Positions 31,103 through 43,479 of a DNA stretch of 64,000 bases are shown here, piece after piece. The stretch spans positions 248,001 to 312,000 of the forward strand of contig CP087222.1 in assembly GCA_020912385.1 (NCBI GenBank), in the 5' to 3' direction. Position numbers and translations under genes: made by a program. The notes under the pieces were generated by a model. That model saw nothing but the letters and a program-made list of their open reading frames with translations, was not told the DNA's origin and made no database searches. Numbering within the stretch: position 1 is the stretch's first letter; every line of letters begins with the position of its first letter. The stretch comes from Neofusicoccum parvum (lineage: Eukaryota > Ascomycota > Dothideomycetes > Botryosphaeriales > Botryosphaeriaceae).

Positions 31103-32542
31103 TCAGCCCCGCCTCTTCCTCTTCCTCTTCCCCACCACACCCGCAGCCCCACCACCCCTCCCACCACCCCCCTCCCCCTTCCACATCCCCACATCCCTCC
31201 ACGTCGCCTCCGCCCCCACGCCCCCCCACGGCAACGCCACCACCTCGCCCGTCCCCTCCACCCTCACCAAACACGGCCGGCCCCCCGCCACACACTCCTT
31301 GCACGCGCGCCCCTCGCCATCCACGAAATCCGGCCGCCGCCGCGTGCGCAGCGCGCCCCCCAGGCAGTACCCGACGCCCGCGGCGCCGTCGGCCCAGCGC
31401 GCGGCGCGCCGCGCCCGCTGCTCGGCCGCCCTCCCGCCGCCGTCGTCGCCGTCGATCAGGTCCGCGATGCTGGCGTCCAGCAGCTGGGCGACGGGGTGGC
31501 GGGCGCGCAGCTGGTCGACGTGCACGGGGCCGGCGGCGGCGGCGAGCTGCAGGCGCGCGAGCAGCAGGGCGCGTGTCTGCGCGAAGAGGGGGTTGGTGGG
31601 CGGAGGGGTGGGAGTGGCGGAGGGGGTGTCGTCGGGGCTGGCGAGGGCGGCGTGGACGTCCTGCCGGGTGGTGAGGGCGGCGTCGTCGAGCGCGAAGCGG
31701 GTGTCGGCGGCGGCGTCCAGACCGTGCTGCAGCATTGCGAAGGCGGCGCGCACGCGTGGCTTCTCGCCGGCGACTGTGAGCTTGCGGCGCTTGGTGGCGC
31801 GCAGGGCATAGCGTGGAGCGGGGCCGTCTTCGTCGTCGTGGTTGTCTTGGTCGTCGTGGTCGTCTTGGTCATCATGGTCGTGATCTTGGTCATCGTGGTC
31901 GTGAACGGCAGCAGCAGCGTGCTGCGGCGTAGCAGGAATGCGCTCCTCTTCCTCCTCCTCGCCCACGGTGGGCCGCGCCTCTTCCAGCCGCGCCCTCAGC
32001 GCGCCCACCTCCTTCTCCAACACCTCGATCCTGGCCCCTTTGACCACAGCCTCCCGCCGCACCAGCAACCCCTCCTCATACCGCTGCTCGGCCTCCCTCC
32101 TCCGCCGCTCGCACGCTTCCCTCAGCCGCACAACCTCTTCGTCCCTTCTGCGCGCCGCCTCCTCCAGCGCCGCGATCTCTCCATCCCTCGCCCGCACCAC
32201 CTCCTCCAGCCCCACGACCTCCTCGCCCAACCCCACCACCTCCCCCCGCGCATCCTCCAGCGCGTGGTGCAAGTCGATCCAGTCGTTCTTGATGCGCTCG
32301 TTCTGCGCCGCGAGGGCCGCGCGCTCCTCCTCCGCCGCTGCGAGGTCGACGTCGCGCTCGAGGCGTCCGCCCAGCGCCTCCAGCAGCGGGGTGAGGGCGG
32401 CGGCGAAGCGGTCGAGCTGGGCGGTCGAGGCGCGGCGGAGGAGGGGCGTCCAGGCGGAGACGGCGTTGGTGAGGGCGGGGTAGACGGCGCGGTCCATGAT
32501 TGTGGGGTTGAGGGTGGTGGGGGAGGGGGGGTTGGTCGCCAT
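31103..32542 (-). CDS. Coiled-coil, His/Asp-rich, probably nuclear hypothetical protein
   Basis: A single-exon frame; ATG at 32542 (MATNPPSPTT) is preferred over the upstream ATG at 32695, whose extra 51 residues are Thr/His low complexity. This gives 479 residues. Residues about 60-190 form a long Glu/Arg/Ala heptad-rich coiled coil. About 205-240 is a His/Asp run (HDHDDQDHDHDDQDDHDDQD) that could bind divalent metal. A folded stretch follows with ALRATKRRKLTV and, near the C-terminus, ACKECVAGGRPCLV, a three-cysteine motif seen in fungal nuclear hypothetical proteins. The end (VGKRKRKRRG) looks like a nuclear-localisation signal. No named family is recognised. GC is very high, so the opposite strand is also open, but those frames are compositionally implausible. 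Confidence 0.65.
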   Translation of the reverse strand: MATNPPSPTTLNPTIMDRAVYPALTNAVSAWTPLLRRASTAQLDRFAAALTPLLEALGGRLERDVDLAAAEEERAALAAQNERIKNDWIDLHHALEDARGEVVGLGEEVVGLEEVVRARDGEIAALEEAARRRDEEVVRLREACERRRREAEQRYEEGLLVRREAVVKGARIEVLEKEVGALRARLEEARPTVGEEEEEERIPATPQHAAAAVHDHDDQDHDHDDQDDHDDQDNHDDEDGPAPRYALRATKRRKLTVAGEKPRVRAAFAMLQHGLDAAADTRFALDDAALTTRQDVHAALASPDDTPSATPTPPPTNPLFAQTRALLLARLQLAAAAGPVHVDQLRARHPVAQLLDASIADLIDGDDGGGRAAEQRARRAARWADGAAGVGYCLGGALRTRRRPDFVDGEGRACKECVAGGRPCLVRVEGTGEVVALPWGGVGAEATWRDVGMWKGEGGGGRGGGAAGVVGKRKRKRRG

Positions 32543-34355
32543 GGTGGTGTGTGATGTGTTGTGTGTGGTGTGGTGGTGTGTGTATGCCGTGGTTGGATGG
32601 TGGCGGCCACGGCGGCAGCGAAGAAGGTGTGTGGTTGTTGTTCTGGTAGGAAGAGAAACGCGAGTGTCGGAATCGGTCGAGGTGGTTTTGTCCATTGTTC
32701 CTATTGTTCCATTGTACAGCAGTGGTGAAGTGAAAACGCAGGTGGCCCAAGCTCAGGCAGAATTGCTCGAGCAACCAGCCTTTAACACCCGCTGCAGACG
32801 TAAATTGACTTCCTTTTCTGCCTTTCAACTGCATCATATGCAGACCGTTCCTTTTGTAGCGGCGCGACATTGAGCAGTTGGCGATGTTACAGATTCGGGA
32901 AATTCGTAGCCGCGCCTGGCGTCAGGAATCACTTCAACACTGGACCACCACACCATCATTCCCAGCTCTTAAAGTTTCCGAGAAAACCTTCAGCTCTATG
33001 TAGATCAGTAAAATGGAACAAGCGGCTGTTTGATATGGCATACGCAGAGTTTCCACTGCCCGAAGCATCACTACTGCGTGCGGAGTTGAAGCATGCATCC
33101 GGATGCAAAGGTACGTTAGAAATTGTGCCAAAGAGATCCAGACGGATGCTTCAACTACTCATGTGTCGCCCCGACCCTTTTCAAGTCGAGTATGCATTGA
33201 GAGGTCTCTCTCGAGCTTATGCTTCGGAAACGGATGACATTCGGGTGGTCGTCGCAGGCAGCTTCGCAGCTCCGCACCATGCATTGTTGTACTTGGGGGC
33301 CAGCTGCACCTATTTTGAGGGATTCCAAAGATTATGCCAAGGGAATTTCTTGTTCCGGGGACAGGTGGTAAGAATGAGCGGGAAGTGTGCTGTCACTATT
33401 GCGCCCTCTCGATCAGATATAGGGCGCACAACATGCGGGGCTTCCAGAAGTCATTCACGCAGCCAAGCATGTGGGCGTTTCAGCTCAATTGCAAACACGC
33501 TCCCTCCTGGGAAGTCTGCCTTTAAATCGAGGCTGAGCGGGTGGCGTGAGCGGCTGCAGGAAGCGTATCCGAGTGGTCAACCCGAACCCGAGCAATCGCG
33601 AAGCGCCATCAGGCCCCTTGGCTGGAACGAATTCCTCCGTCGCAGACGATGGTCTGAGTTAGCGACAGTTCCAAGGGGAAGCGGAACAAAGCGAGCCGGC
33701 GGCCGAGTCATTGCGAGGGCATCTTGCCTGCTCAATCTGCAGTGCGGACCCGTATACACAAAGCATCAGCTGCGCATTACGCCGAGTTTCAAAAGCCACG
33801 GGGAACCCCGCACCAGCCGAGAAGGCACTCGGAGTTCCGGGCGGCACCTGAGTGGGCTCTTTGAGCAATTGTTCCGAAGTGACGAGATGACCAAATATTG
33901 GCTTTCGGCCGGCAGGGGAGAGCGCGCCGCACACCCGGTGGCCGGGCTGGAGATCGATTGCAGATCCCGACACAGAGGCCAGGATGCGCTCCCAGGCGGT
34001 TGGCGAGGCGCTTTGCAGGAAGCGGCAAGGCAGCGTCGCAGCAAGCGAATCGGAGTCGCTCTGCGCGGGTGTCGCCCCGGATTCCGCGTGCTGCTGCCGA
34101 CTTGCCAGCTCCCCGGCGGCATTCCCCTTCGATAGCCGACCGCGCGGAACTTGCCCCCAAGCTGCGCCATGCACCAGCCCAGCTTCCTACGCCCGCTGTA
34201 AGACACCGGCATGCCGCCTGAGTAATGCGTATTGGGCCGCACGCAGCGCCAGGGGAGAGTATATAGTTTACCGCCCGGTCAAGCTCGCGCGAGCCCCCGC
34301 TCGATCTACACGCGGCGGCAAACTCAATGTGCGCACCACACCGTCCCCCTTCACC
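32543..34355. other. Divergent intergenic region with a doubtful ORF
   Basis: It holds the promoters of the coiled-coil gene (-) and the rhodopsin-like gene (+). A plus-strand frame at 32870-34135 is open for 421 codons, but its composition (rich in Arg, Ser, Cys) is that of chance translation, no domain is seen, and the opposite strand is equally open from 33577 to 34242. It is not called as a gene. Confidence 0.4.
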
Positions 34356-35653
34356 ATGGCGTATCCCTCGGATATCGGGATCATCGTCATAGCGGTTATG
34401 TTCGCTCTGACGCTCATCACACTGGGCTTTCTTGCCGCGAGACTGTACACGCGCATCGTCATCTTGAAGCTGCCTGGCTCCGACGACTGGGCCGCAGTGT
34501 TGGCGTGGGTAAGTTCAAGCGCCAGCTGGCCGCTCGCTATACTGACCAACTCCGCCGCAGACCATGCTGCTCATCTACTCGGCCTTTCTCACCGAGGCCA
34601 CAAGACACGGGCTCGGAGCGCGGGGCACCAATGCCTCTCCGGTTGCCTTCGGCGAGATGTACAAGATGGTGGCCATCGGGCAGTCGTTCTGTGCGCCTCC
34701 CCAGCGACCACCAGCCCCGGCCGCACGCTGCTAACCGCGCCTCAGCTTACATCGGCGTCGCCGCCAGCAAAGCCTCCGTCGCGCTCTTCCTGCTGCGCAT
34801 CGTCGTCAAGACATGGCATCGCATCGTCCTCTGGGCCATCATCGCCGTCCTCTCCACCATCTGCACTCTCTCCAGCATCCTGCACTTCGCCCGCTGCGAC
34901 CCGGTCGAGGCATGCTGGGACGCCACCGTGCCGGGCAAGTTCCTGATGGACCCCAACACCTTCACCGCGATCCTCGTCGCCGCCTCAAGTACGCTTCCCC
35001 GCCGCTCCCCCGGCACCCACGCGCTGACCACCCCAGTCATCTCCGTCCTCAGCGACATCGCCCTCGTCATCCTCCCCTGGACCATCCTCTACGGCCTCCA
35101 GATGTCGCGCTCCGAAAAGCGCCTCATCGGCACCGCCCTCAGCTTCGGCGGCCTGTACGCCACCCACCCCCCTCCCCGTCCCCCACCATCTAACCGCCCA
35201 CCCGCCCCAGCGCCGCCATCGCCGGCATCATCCGCACCGAAACCATCCTCACAACCAACACCTCCGACCTCTCCGTCCTGATGTGTACGCCCTTCCCCCC
35301 TCCCCGCCCCCCGCCCCCGCTAACCCGCGCCAGACCGCATCGCGCGCCCCCTCCTGTGGTGCGCGACCGAGCTCTGCGTCACCATCTGCGCGTCGTGCGT
35401 GCCGATCCTGCGCCCGCTGTGGCGCGCCCTGCGGGGACAGAGCTCCGCCAGCCACGGCTACTCGACGACCGCGCTCGCGACGCCCAGCCGCGGGATCGAG
35501 CTGGCGAAGACGGCGGCGGAGGGGGCGGGGCAGAAGGCCGCGGCGGGCAGGCTGTCGGATGAGAGCGGGTTGCTGCGGGCGATGGGGAGCGGGGCGGGGG
35601 CGAGCGTGGGGAGCGTGGAGGGTGCGGGGAGGGGCGGGGGCGGGGGGGTGTGA
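34356..35653 (+). CDS. PTH11/rhodopsin-like seven-helix membrane protein
   Basis: Six exons (34356-34508, 34561-34690, 34746-34988, 35037-35154, 35211-35284, 35334-35653), all introns 48-56 nt and frame-preserving, encode 345 residues. Helices are visible in order: IIVIAVMFALTLITLGFLAA; a charged loop with LPGSDDWAAVLAW; an extracellular loop with Gly-His; AYIGVAASKASVALFLLRIV; LWAIIAVLSTICTLSSIL followed by FARCDPVEACWD, the conserved Cys pair of the family; VLSDIALVILPWTILYGLQM; and LLWCATELCVTICASCVPIL. The C-terminal tail is Ala/Gly-rich and cytosolic. This matches the fungal rhodopsin-domain family that includes PTH11-like putative GPCRs. The ligand is unknown; no extracellular CFEM domain is present. 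Confidence 0.85.
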
Positions 35654-36940
35654 GGGGAGAGCGGCGTTTTGGGGGGTCTGGGGGCGTGGTGTTTTGCGGT
35701 GCGGAGCTGTTTGGGGTTGCGGGTCGCGCGAAAATGTGTTTAGGGTTGGTTTTTTGGATAATGCTGGGTATGTGTGTACGAATAGACTGCATAGATACGT
35801 TCTTTCTCCGTGTTTGGTCCAACGTCCCTGCACTTCGCGTTTCTTGATGCGCGGAAGTCGACTGTGCATGAAATTGCAGCTTTGACGCAACGCACAATCA
35901 GCGACCTGGAGATGAACCGATGCAATCCATCGCTGGCCAGAGCTTTCAGAGCAGCAGGGCGTTATACAGAAACGACAGCTGCGAACAGGCTTAATGCAGA
36001 GTCTATTGGGCGATAAGATAGTCGTCGACCAATCGGAAATGGGCCAGATGCAGATCCAGTTTCCCCACACGCTCGCCGTATTCCGCATCAGGCAATTTTG
36101 TTGTCCGGCGACTTGACCGCACGTAGCGTGAAAGAGTTTGTAGAGGGGCCATGCATCAGCATTCCCTCGGTGCCTCGCGGCGTGCTGTGGTGGCCTGAGG
36201 CAGGAATCTTGAAGTGAAGTGGGCAGGCGCCAGTGGCAGCAGTTGTTGGGCGACTGCACTGATCCGAAGACCGCCCAACAGTGCAGACAAGGGAAAATAG
36301 TTTCTATCAGTAGCAGAGCAAGGCAAGGGGCCAGCCGTACTGCCAAAGCAGTTGCAGGACACGCCGGAGCTCGCAATGATGTCATACATACAGAGGGTGC
36401 ATCCCGCAGATGCGATGGAGAAAAGGGCCGACCCAGGCTGTGGGTGATGGCAAACCGTGGGAGGCCAGCTCGGCGCTTCTCAGTGCGTTGCAGATTGGGC
36501 TTGGATGTCCCCTTGTTCCGGGCTCCGTGAAGAACCAGTGGGCGACGGATGGATGCAGTATTGCTAGCCGCGGCAACTCCCCTGAAACGCTATCGACCAA
36601 CATACTGCGTATGGCCGAATAGTGGGTCCCGGCACGTACATCGTATAACGGACTTAAACTCATCTCAGAAAACAGTCGGATCCAAGCTCTGCTGCCGCGG
36701 GGACCGCCCGGTGAATCGCATCGCCCCTGCCTGAATCGGAGTATTTGATCATCCACACGCTTTACACACGCAGCCTTTGCTTAATCGCCTTTGGTGCCCT
36801 GCCCCGGGTTGTTTATTTACACTTGGCCGTGCTGCCGCATCGCAAACACACACGACCTTCGACACATCCATACACTTCACCCTACCTCTGCACATCAACG
36901 CCACACCCGTCTTCCCACCGCAGCCACGGCTCCCGCAGCC
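35654..36940. other. Intergenic region
   Basis: About 1.3 kb. The right part contains the promoter of the hypothetical gene at 36941. Short frames only. Confidence 0.45.
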
Positions 36941-38049
36941 ATGGCCAACACCGCCAATACCGCCATGCCCGACGCACCCCCTCGACCCCCGCCACCACCC
37001 TCCTTCGCCGCCCAATCCGCCCGCTACGCCGAGCTCAGCGCCGACCTCCTCACCAAACTCCACGCCGTCCAACAAGCCCTCGTCGCCGCCACCACCGTCC
37101 GCCAAGCCACACTCACCACGCTCTCCAGCAACCTCGAGGTGCGCGCCCCCAGCCGCAACCCCCTCCCCTCCCCTCCCACACCACCACTAACTCCACCCCG
37201 CCAGCACCACAGGACGCCCGCGGCCCGCCCCCCATCCCGGCACTGGTCCGCTCATTCGCACCGCACCCGTCCGGCGCCGACATGGCGTCCCTAACCGCCC
37301 AGCTGCGCCGCCGCGCCGCCTTCGACGCCTTCCAGATGGCGACGCACCTAGCCGCGCGGCTGGCAGGGCCGCTGGGGCGCGCGCGCGCGGGCGTGCGCGC
37401 CTGCCACCGCCCCGAGAGGTACCGGCGCGTCGCGGCGGCAGCCGCCGACGACGACGACGGCCTGCGGGAAGCGCATTTCGCGCGGCTGCGCGCGGACATG
37501 CGGGCGGTGCGGCGGGCGCGGGCGGTGGTGGGGGAGGCGGTGGAGGGCGCGTTGGGGGAGAAGCCGTTTCAGGGCGAGTGGCGGTGGGTGGAGTATGTGG
37601 TTGGGGTGGGGGGGAGACGGACGGAGGGGGAGCATTGTAGGTTGATTGAGAGCGTGTATGAGAATATTGCGGGATTTGAGGAGCTGGGGCACTCGTTTGG
37701 GGACGATATGAGGTATCTTGTGACGGCGTGTCGGGAGTTTCAGGGGTTGTTGGCTGGGGAGTGGTTGATGAAGCTGGTGGATGCGGTCAAGAAGTTGGAG
37801 GAGGCGTGGGAGCGCGAGTTCGTTTGGGATAAGAGGGGCGAGGAGGCGAGTGAGGCGGAGAGGATGCCGGAGCCCGTGGAGGGGGTTACTTGGGGGCCCC
37901 TGATCCCGGTGATCACGGAGGAAGATGACGTGCGGTCCGATGTTGCGACGCATGGTGATGAGGATGAGGTTGCCCTCCTGAAGAACGAGGGTGTAAGCCT
38001 TCAGGAGATACAGAAGTGCGGTCACCACGGGTCCACGACAGAGCCTTAG
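36941..38049 (+). CDS. Hypothetical protein, two exons
   Basis: ATG at 36941 (MANTANTAMPDAPPRPPPPP). Exon 36941-37138 and exon 37213-38049 are joined by a 74-nt intron (GTGCGC...CCACAG) that links SSNLE to DARGPPPIPALVRSF in frame, giving 344 residues. After a Pro-rich start comes a predicted helix (YAELSADLLTKLHAVQQALV), a basic Ala/Arg-rich helical region, and an acidic C-terminal part with EEDDVRSDVATHGDEDE. No domain is recognised, and neither a signal peptide nor a membrane segment is visible. The codon bias shifts from C-ending to G-ending through exon 2, but the frame stays open, which supports a real gene. Confidence 0.6.
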
Positions 38050-38519
38050 GGTCGTAGAGTCCTGGTGTTTGCATTGATTGATAGTTTATTCGGAGGAGAA
38101 ACAGCCCTTGGAAAATAGCGACCCTCACAAGTGGTGCTGCTATCGTTAGTGATTAAGGTTTCGTGGCTCGGCCATTGGAACTTCTGGGAGGCATCAAGCG
38201 GTCATTTACTCAATTTTTAATGTTTCCATCTTACTCCATTCCACAACCTCCGTGAGTCATCATGAGGAGCGCCTCCATATGTTCTCACTTGTGATGGAAG
38301 TGGTCGTTTTCTTGAGGTATATCAGGAACTCAAAGAAAGGCACTCCCTCACAGTAATGGAAGTAATCTTATGCGGCAAATTGCTCCACCTGTGAGAGTTC
38401 TCAACACGCTGTTTTACCTGCCAGAGTCTTGAAAATTCGCTTGGTGCTGTATGGCTTATCTGACGTACAGTCACCTATCGATCCACAGTCGCAAAGAGAT
38501 GTAGCATGAATGTGTAGGC

Positions 38520-38700
38520 TTTACTTAGGCTGTCGCCACCTCTCACTACCCTTGTCGTCCTCTCTCACTTACCTTTACTTAGGCTGTCGTCATCTCTCAA
38601 CTACGTTTGCTTAGGCTGTCGTCATCTCTCAACTACGTTTACTTGGGCTGTAGTCCTCTCGCAACTACCTTTACTTGGGCTGCCGCCATCTCTCACTACC
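38520..38700 (+). repeat. 32-bp minisatellite, about five units
   Basis: Units beginning TTTACTTAGGCTGTCGTCAT and continuing CTCTCAACTACG repeat with small changes (TTTGCTTAGG, TTTACTTGGG). The first unit carries an extra insertion; the third and fourth are cleanest. Confidence 0.85.
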
Positions 38701-38817
38701 AGCCCCTTAACATCTTGTGCACCGCCCTCTGCGATTTTACACCGGTGCTGATGGATGGAGTTAGAGCGTCCACGCCTGCTGAAGAGTTTCTCGTTTGCAT
38801 CCACGCTAGTGATTTGG

Positions 38818-38883
38818 GTTAGCTTGAAGTCCTACATGGAGTCCCTTGTCGCGTGAAAACTGCACATAGGACTTCAAGCTAAC
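38818..38883. repeat. Perfect inverted repeat, 17-bp arms
   Basis: Left arm GTTAGCTTGAAGTCCTA (38818-38834) and its exact reverse complement at 38867-38883 flank a 32-nt loop. It could form a hairpin in RNA or be the remnant of a small foldback element. Confidence 0.85.
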
Positions 38884-41800
38884 GTTACATCCACCACAGG
38901 GCCACAACCCCACAACACTGCGCCACCCACACACACAACTGCACCACTCGAGAAGCCGAGGTGTCCCGATCTATCCGTATCATGATTTTCAGTCATTATG
39001 ACCTAACTACTCAGTAGGTTGGAACTGATTGGCGCTATTGCAGTTACATCGTGGTCTGAGGGTGTTTAGTAGCGGCTGGCGCGCTACATGTTTATCACAA
39101 CTCCAGTCACGCTCTCACTGAGAACACCTTTGCTTCGCTTAAAGGTCTACTCATTCAAAATTCGGTACAGGCGAATGACAGGGAAGAGGTACTTGAATAT
39201 CTCTACTCTGTGGTCGGCGCGAACACCCACTAGTGGGCTTGATCCAAGTAACGGAAAGGGCAACGAGTATCACGACCAGGATGGAGGCTTCAACATTTTC
39301 CAAAGAATACCAGTGGCTCATGGAAACCAGAGTCTATGAATACCGGAATTGTTTTCTTTCTGATAATCAGGTTGTCAACCATTTTAGAACCCACTACCTC
39401 TGCAAGGGGCTCTGATATAGGCCTGGCTTTTCTGAAACAGGGCACAATTTTATCATTGTGCGGATACGGAGCGAGATTCGGCTACCGGACAGACTGCGGG
39501 AGTAGATGGTAGGAATCAGCGCTCTGAGGCAGTCTTGGCACATCGGAGCAAGACCATCTCCGGCTCTTGAAGGAAGACAACACCCAAGTAGCTGTATTAG
39601 TAGAAAACAATTCTGAGTTCATACCACCTTCAAACGTATAGATAGCAAGACGGCCCATCAATCCTACTCTTCAAATCCCCAATCTTTGTCGGCACTCCCG
39701 CGACATACCCTAAATCAATCAATGCATTGAGCGTTGCATTTGGCGATGGAGGCCAATCCAAAAACGTGCCCGTCCCTGCCGCTTACGTGATTCTACTCTC
39801 CCAATCCAACCACTGCCACATCTTCCACGGTGGGAGGGGCTTTGGGTGGTGTGCTTACAGTTGAGAGCCCGGTGTAGCCGCAATCGGTACGGAGAGCGTT
39901 TTCGTATTCCCACGTCAACCAGCGGTGTCAGGAGAGGAACGCGCCCTGAGAGTCGGAGTAAGCAAATGGAGGAATTTCTCAAGAACGGGCAGAATGTGAT
40001 GTACCGTGTAGTGGATGGTCAGCGTCGGATTTATTTGCGTGGCGACGAAGTCATCGTAGTGGGATTTGGCACCTGAGATGGGAGAAGGAGTGCGTGCTGG
40101 CTTCCTCTGGAGACATAGAACGGCTTTGATATAGTCTTTGCGTTCGGAGGTTGATATTGCATCCCTTTTGCATTCTCCAGTTTGGTGCACCTGTGCTCAC
40201 AGCGTTTTTTCCATCCACTCTTACCGCTCTTTCGAATTGTGAGATGCTGTCGTGTCCATCTTCCTGCGCGCTTCTCACGCGAATCACCGTCTAGAGCCGC
40301 CAAAAATTCACCATCCATGTGCTGCGTCAATATTTGAAGTTGCTGCACAGCTACACTGGGATCAGACGCAGCCTCAGACAGGATGGGCTCCGAGTCTCTC
40401 GGATCGATTGGCGCAGAGGCGACGCAGGCCGGAAAGAGCAGAGCGCTTAACAGCGCTTTCACATGCACATTCGCTACTTCTTCCCGCAGGAGCAGAGCAA
40501 AACGAGCAATCGAAGATGTGTGGGGCCGAAGAAAAGCAAGAGCGGTGCAGAGCTGCGGCGAGGCGAGCTGCGGGTGACCGACAGGGAAGAAAGGCAGCTG
40601 CGGCAGGCGAAAGGCGAAGGCGGCGGCCTGCTTAAGAAAGATGGGCCAAAACAACGCAGGCGGTGCAGAATAGGTGCATGCTCGGACATCGACCCGCCGT
40701 CGGCGCCGCCACAGTCGCACCGTGGACGGCACATTTCCTAGCTGCCGCCGCTGTAGATTGCAGCGTTACCCAAACAGCAGTAACCACCGCTGCTTGACAG
40801 CGCCATCTCCGCCCTAGGACATTTCAGCGAACATGCAATTCGCACGTCCAGGAGGAACGCGGATTGCGACGAGCGGCGGGGCAGGGCGTGATTGGGAAGA
40901 ATCCAGGAAGGAGCCCGGCTCTGATGGAACAGTGGAGAGATGGCACAGCGTCTTTTTCCCACTCGCCAGGGGGGCTGGTCAGAATCTCGAGCGACGACGC
41001 CGTCAATGAGAGATTTGCAGGGGGGCTGGCAGCCCTGCAGCGCGTTAATGCAGGGAGTCGCATCCTGTCCGGAGCTTCGCGAGCGCAAAACGGATGTTTA
41101 GCCTAGTCTCGCCGGCCACGCAAAGAGACCCCGGCATGATCCAGATGCCGCTCCCCATGCATCGATCTGAACCCGGGAAAGTTCGTGCATCCAGCGTCTG
41201 CCTTCTTCCGTCTGCTCGCGGCGCTTGCCGCGATCGATGGCCCCAACCGCTGCCGTCGACGGCTGCAGAATCCGAACGCGAGCGCGCCGCCCGTCAGCCT
41301 TATCAGACCAGAGCAGCGAGCAATCCTCAGCAGACGGCCGGTCGCTTTTTGTCGAGGCTAAGAGCGAACGGGCAACTCGTTAGGCCTCATCACCGTATCC
41401 TTGCCCCGGACGCAAGACGCCAGACTTCTTCGTGGAAATGCCCTCGAGGCCGTTGCGACATCTCACTATTTTCTCCTGGGGGTTTCCTGGGATGCTGGTT
41501 ATTTGACAGGTCCCTGGCCGGCGTTGCGTTGGCTCCCGAGCGTTACTTCGATGGCCGAATACCCGGGACGTAGCCGCAAAGGTAGATTTTATATGAGCCT
41601 TGGTGAAACGGCGATACAGGCTTGGAACTTCCTCTCTTGTTTGCGGTTAGCCAGATGAGGATTTGCGCTTTAAGTTATCGGGTTCAATCATCGTGTTATG
41701 AGCTATGACTTGTCTATCCAAACATAAACTTGGTGGTAGTGTTTAGGTGACAGATCTGAAGAGTGCTGAAATGAGCTGCAACTAAGCCGAGGCCTGTATC

Positions 41801-43479
41801 AGTATCGGCTCCACAGTTCTGTTTGACTTTCAAAATGGCCTAGGAGGGTGTTAGTTCCATCAGCATGCAGTCCCGCTACGACCATGTAAATCTTGCTGGC
41901 GGGAGAAGGATCGGACGACAACAGGAATGGAATATCTTACTGACCGAGGTAGATTTTGCTGTTGTATGTACAGCGCGTCCGACGTAGATGGACTTTGAGG
42001 AGACGGGCGTTTTGTCACATCCAAGTTGTGATTATTGATCAACGACGACTATCCTCGGTCGAGCGGTTAGCAGTGTTTCCCGTTAAACTAAAATATAATG
42101 TGAATTATTCTGTCTACGTAGCATGAATTGCGTCGAGTTTAGAGGTAATTCGTGGGTCGTGATTGGCTCCTGAAAAGGCGTTAGTGATGCGATTTGCAGC
42201 CACTATTGAGGGTCACGAGCAAGGTTGGCGCGATGAAACTGAAAATATTGGATACTTTCAGCTAGGATGGTCGAGGAAAAGCTCAAAAGCTCTGGTTATT
42301 TTCATGCACTGAGAGCTAAGGCTTATACTTAACTTCTTGCTCTTACCTCGGCGCGGATCGATACGTGGTGGTACCTGGCCCAGCAGTATATCAAATGCCA
42401 TGGCCTCTACTAGTGGTAAGACGGGCTGTGGTATCATTGTAGGGGAGAACTCGGCTCAAGGCCTGAGCTTAAGGCCGTCTCTTTTTTCCGTTGAGTCTAG
42501 ATCAGTTGGCGCCTTACCATGATTGAGATGCTCTCACGTAGTGTTCTAATGAAGTCATGTTTGCACCTTGTGAAGAAATTAAAAAAAAAAAGATGATGAG
42601 AGGTTAGGTCTGCAACTATTGGTGCTGAACTTGGATCAGCTTCTGAAAATTCTATTACGCAGAACTCGCCAGGCTCAGCTCCCGTCTTTTTTTTACGGTG
42701 TTCTCTTATACAGCGAGTTTCTCTACAATTCAACCATCGTGAAAAACAAAATCAACATAATTCAATGCATTCGCTATAGTATGAAGGACTGACTGTCTAA
42801 TGTTTCGCAAGAAAGACAAGACTCGCAGTCTTATCCTCCCTACACAAACGTAACAGCCATCCTTCTAATGTGAATAGTAATAAGTTGCAAATTGTAACAT
42901 GAAACAGCCGCCGAAGGACGTCAAACGACCAAAGGCACTCATTCTAGAAGAATGCTATAACATGTTTCAGTTATGAGTGTCTTTCTCATCCCACTTTTTC
43001 TGAACCGAACAGTTTTTTGTGGTATCATCCTCTTGCCTGTTTTCGCCGTTGGGAAATGCCTTATCCTGTATTGTTCCCACCAAACGCCACAACATGAATG
43101 ACCCACTCGTACTAGTACTCCAAAAAGAAACAAAACGGAGGAATTTAAAGATACCGAAGAGCATGACAGAACGTGAAAGTTCTTTCCATGAAACTGCCAA
43201 CCATTCGCGACCGTATTCAAGATTGATGCAATGCTGATCTTGTGTCGTGCCTGCTCGGGCGTCGAGCTTGGATGGGTGGGTATGGGTGGGTAAGGATTGA
43301 AAAACATCGAGGTCGAAAGAAAACATGGGCGTGAATTTCCACGATCAAAGTACCAAGTTTGCACCTAAAAGTGGAGCAACGAATGGAAGACTGACGTGAG
43401 TAGCCGCGCGCGGACCGGAAGAGAATGCAAAGAAACAGGCCAATGCGATGCGAGGTGCGCAGTTTAGAGAACGGCTACC

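Larger units (their letters stand above)
38050..43479. other. 5.4-kb gene-poor region
   Basis: No family-recognisable gene on either strand. It holds a 32-bp minisatellite (38520-38700), a perfect inverted repeat (38818-38883), a GC-rich patch near 40400-41600 and AT-rich stretches (41650-42960) with a poly-A run near 42584. The right end is 3' sequence of the homeobox gene. Confidence 0.55.

Noticed and set aside
30995..32554. 519-codon plus-strand frame
   Set aside because: Antisense shadow of the coiled-coil gene; low-complexity Val/Arg/His text without domain.
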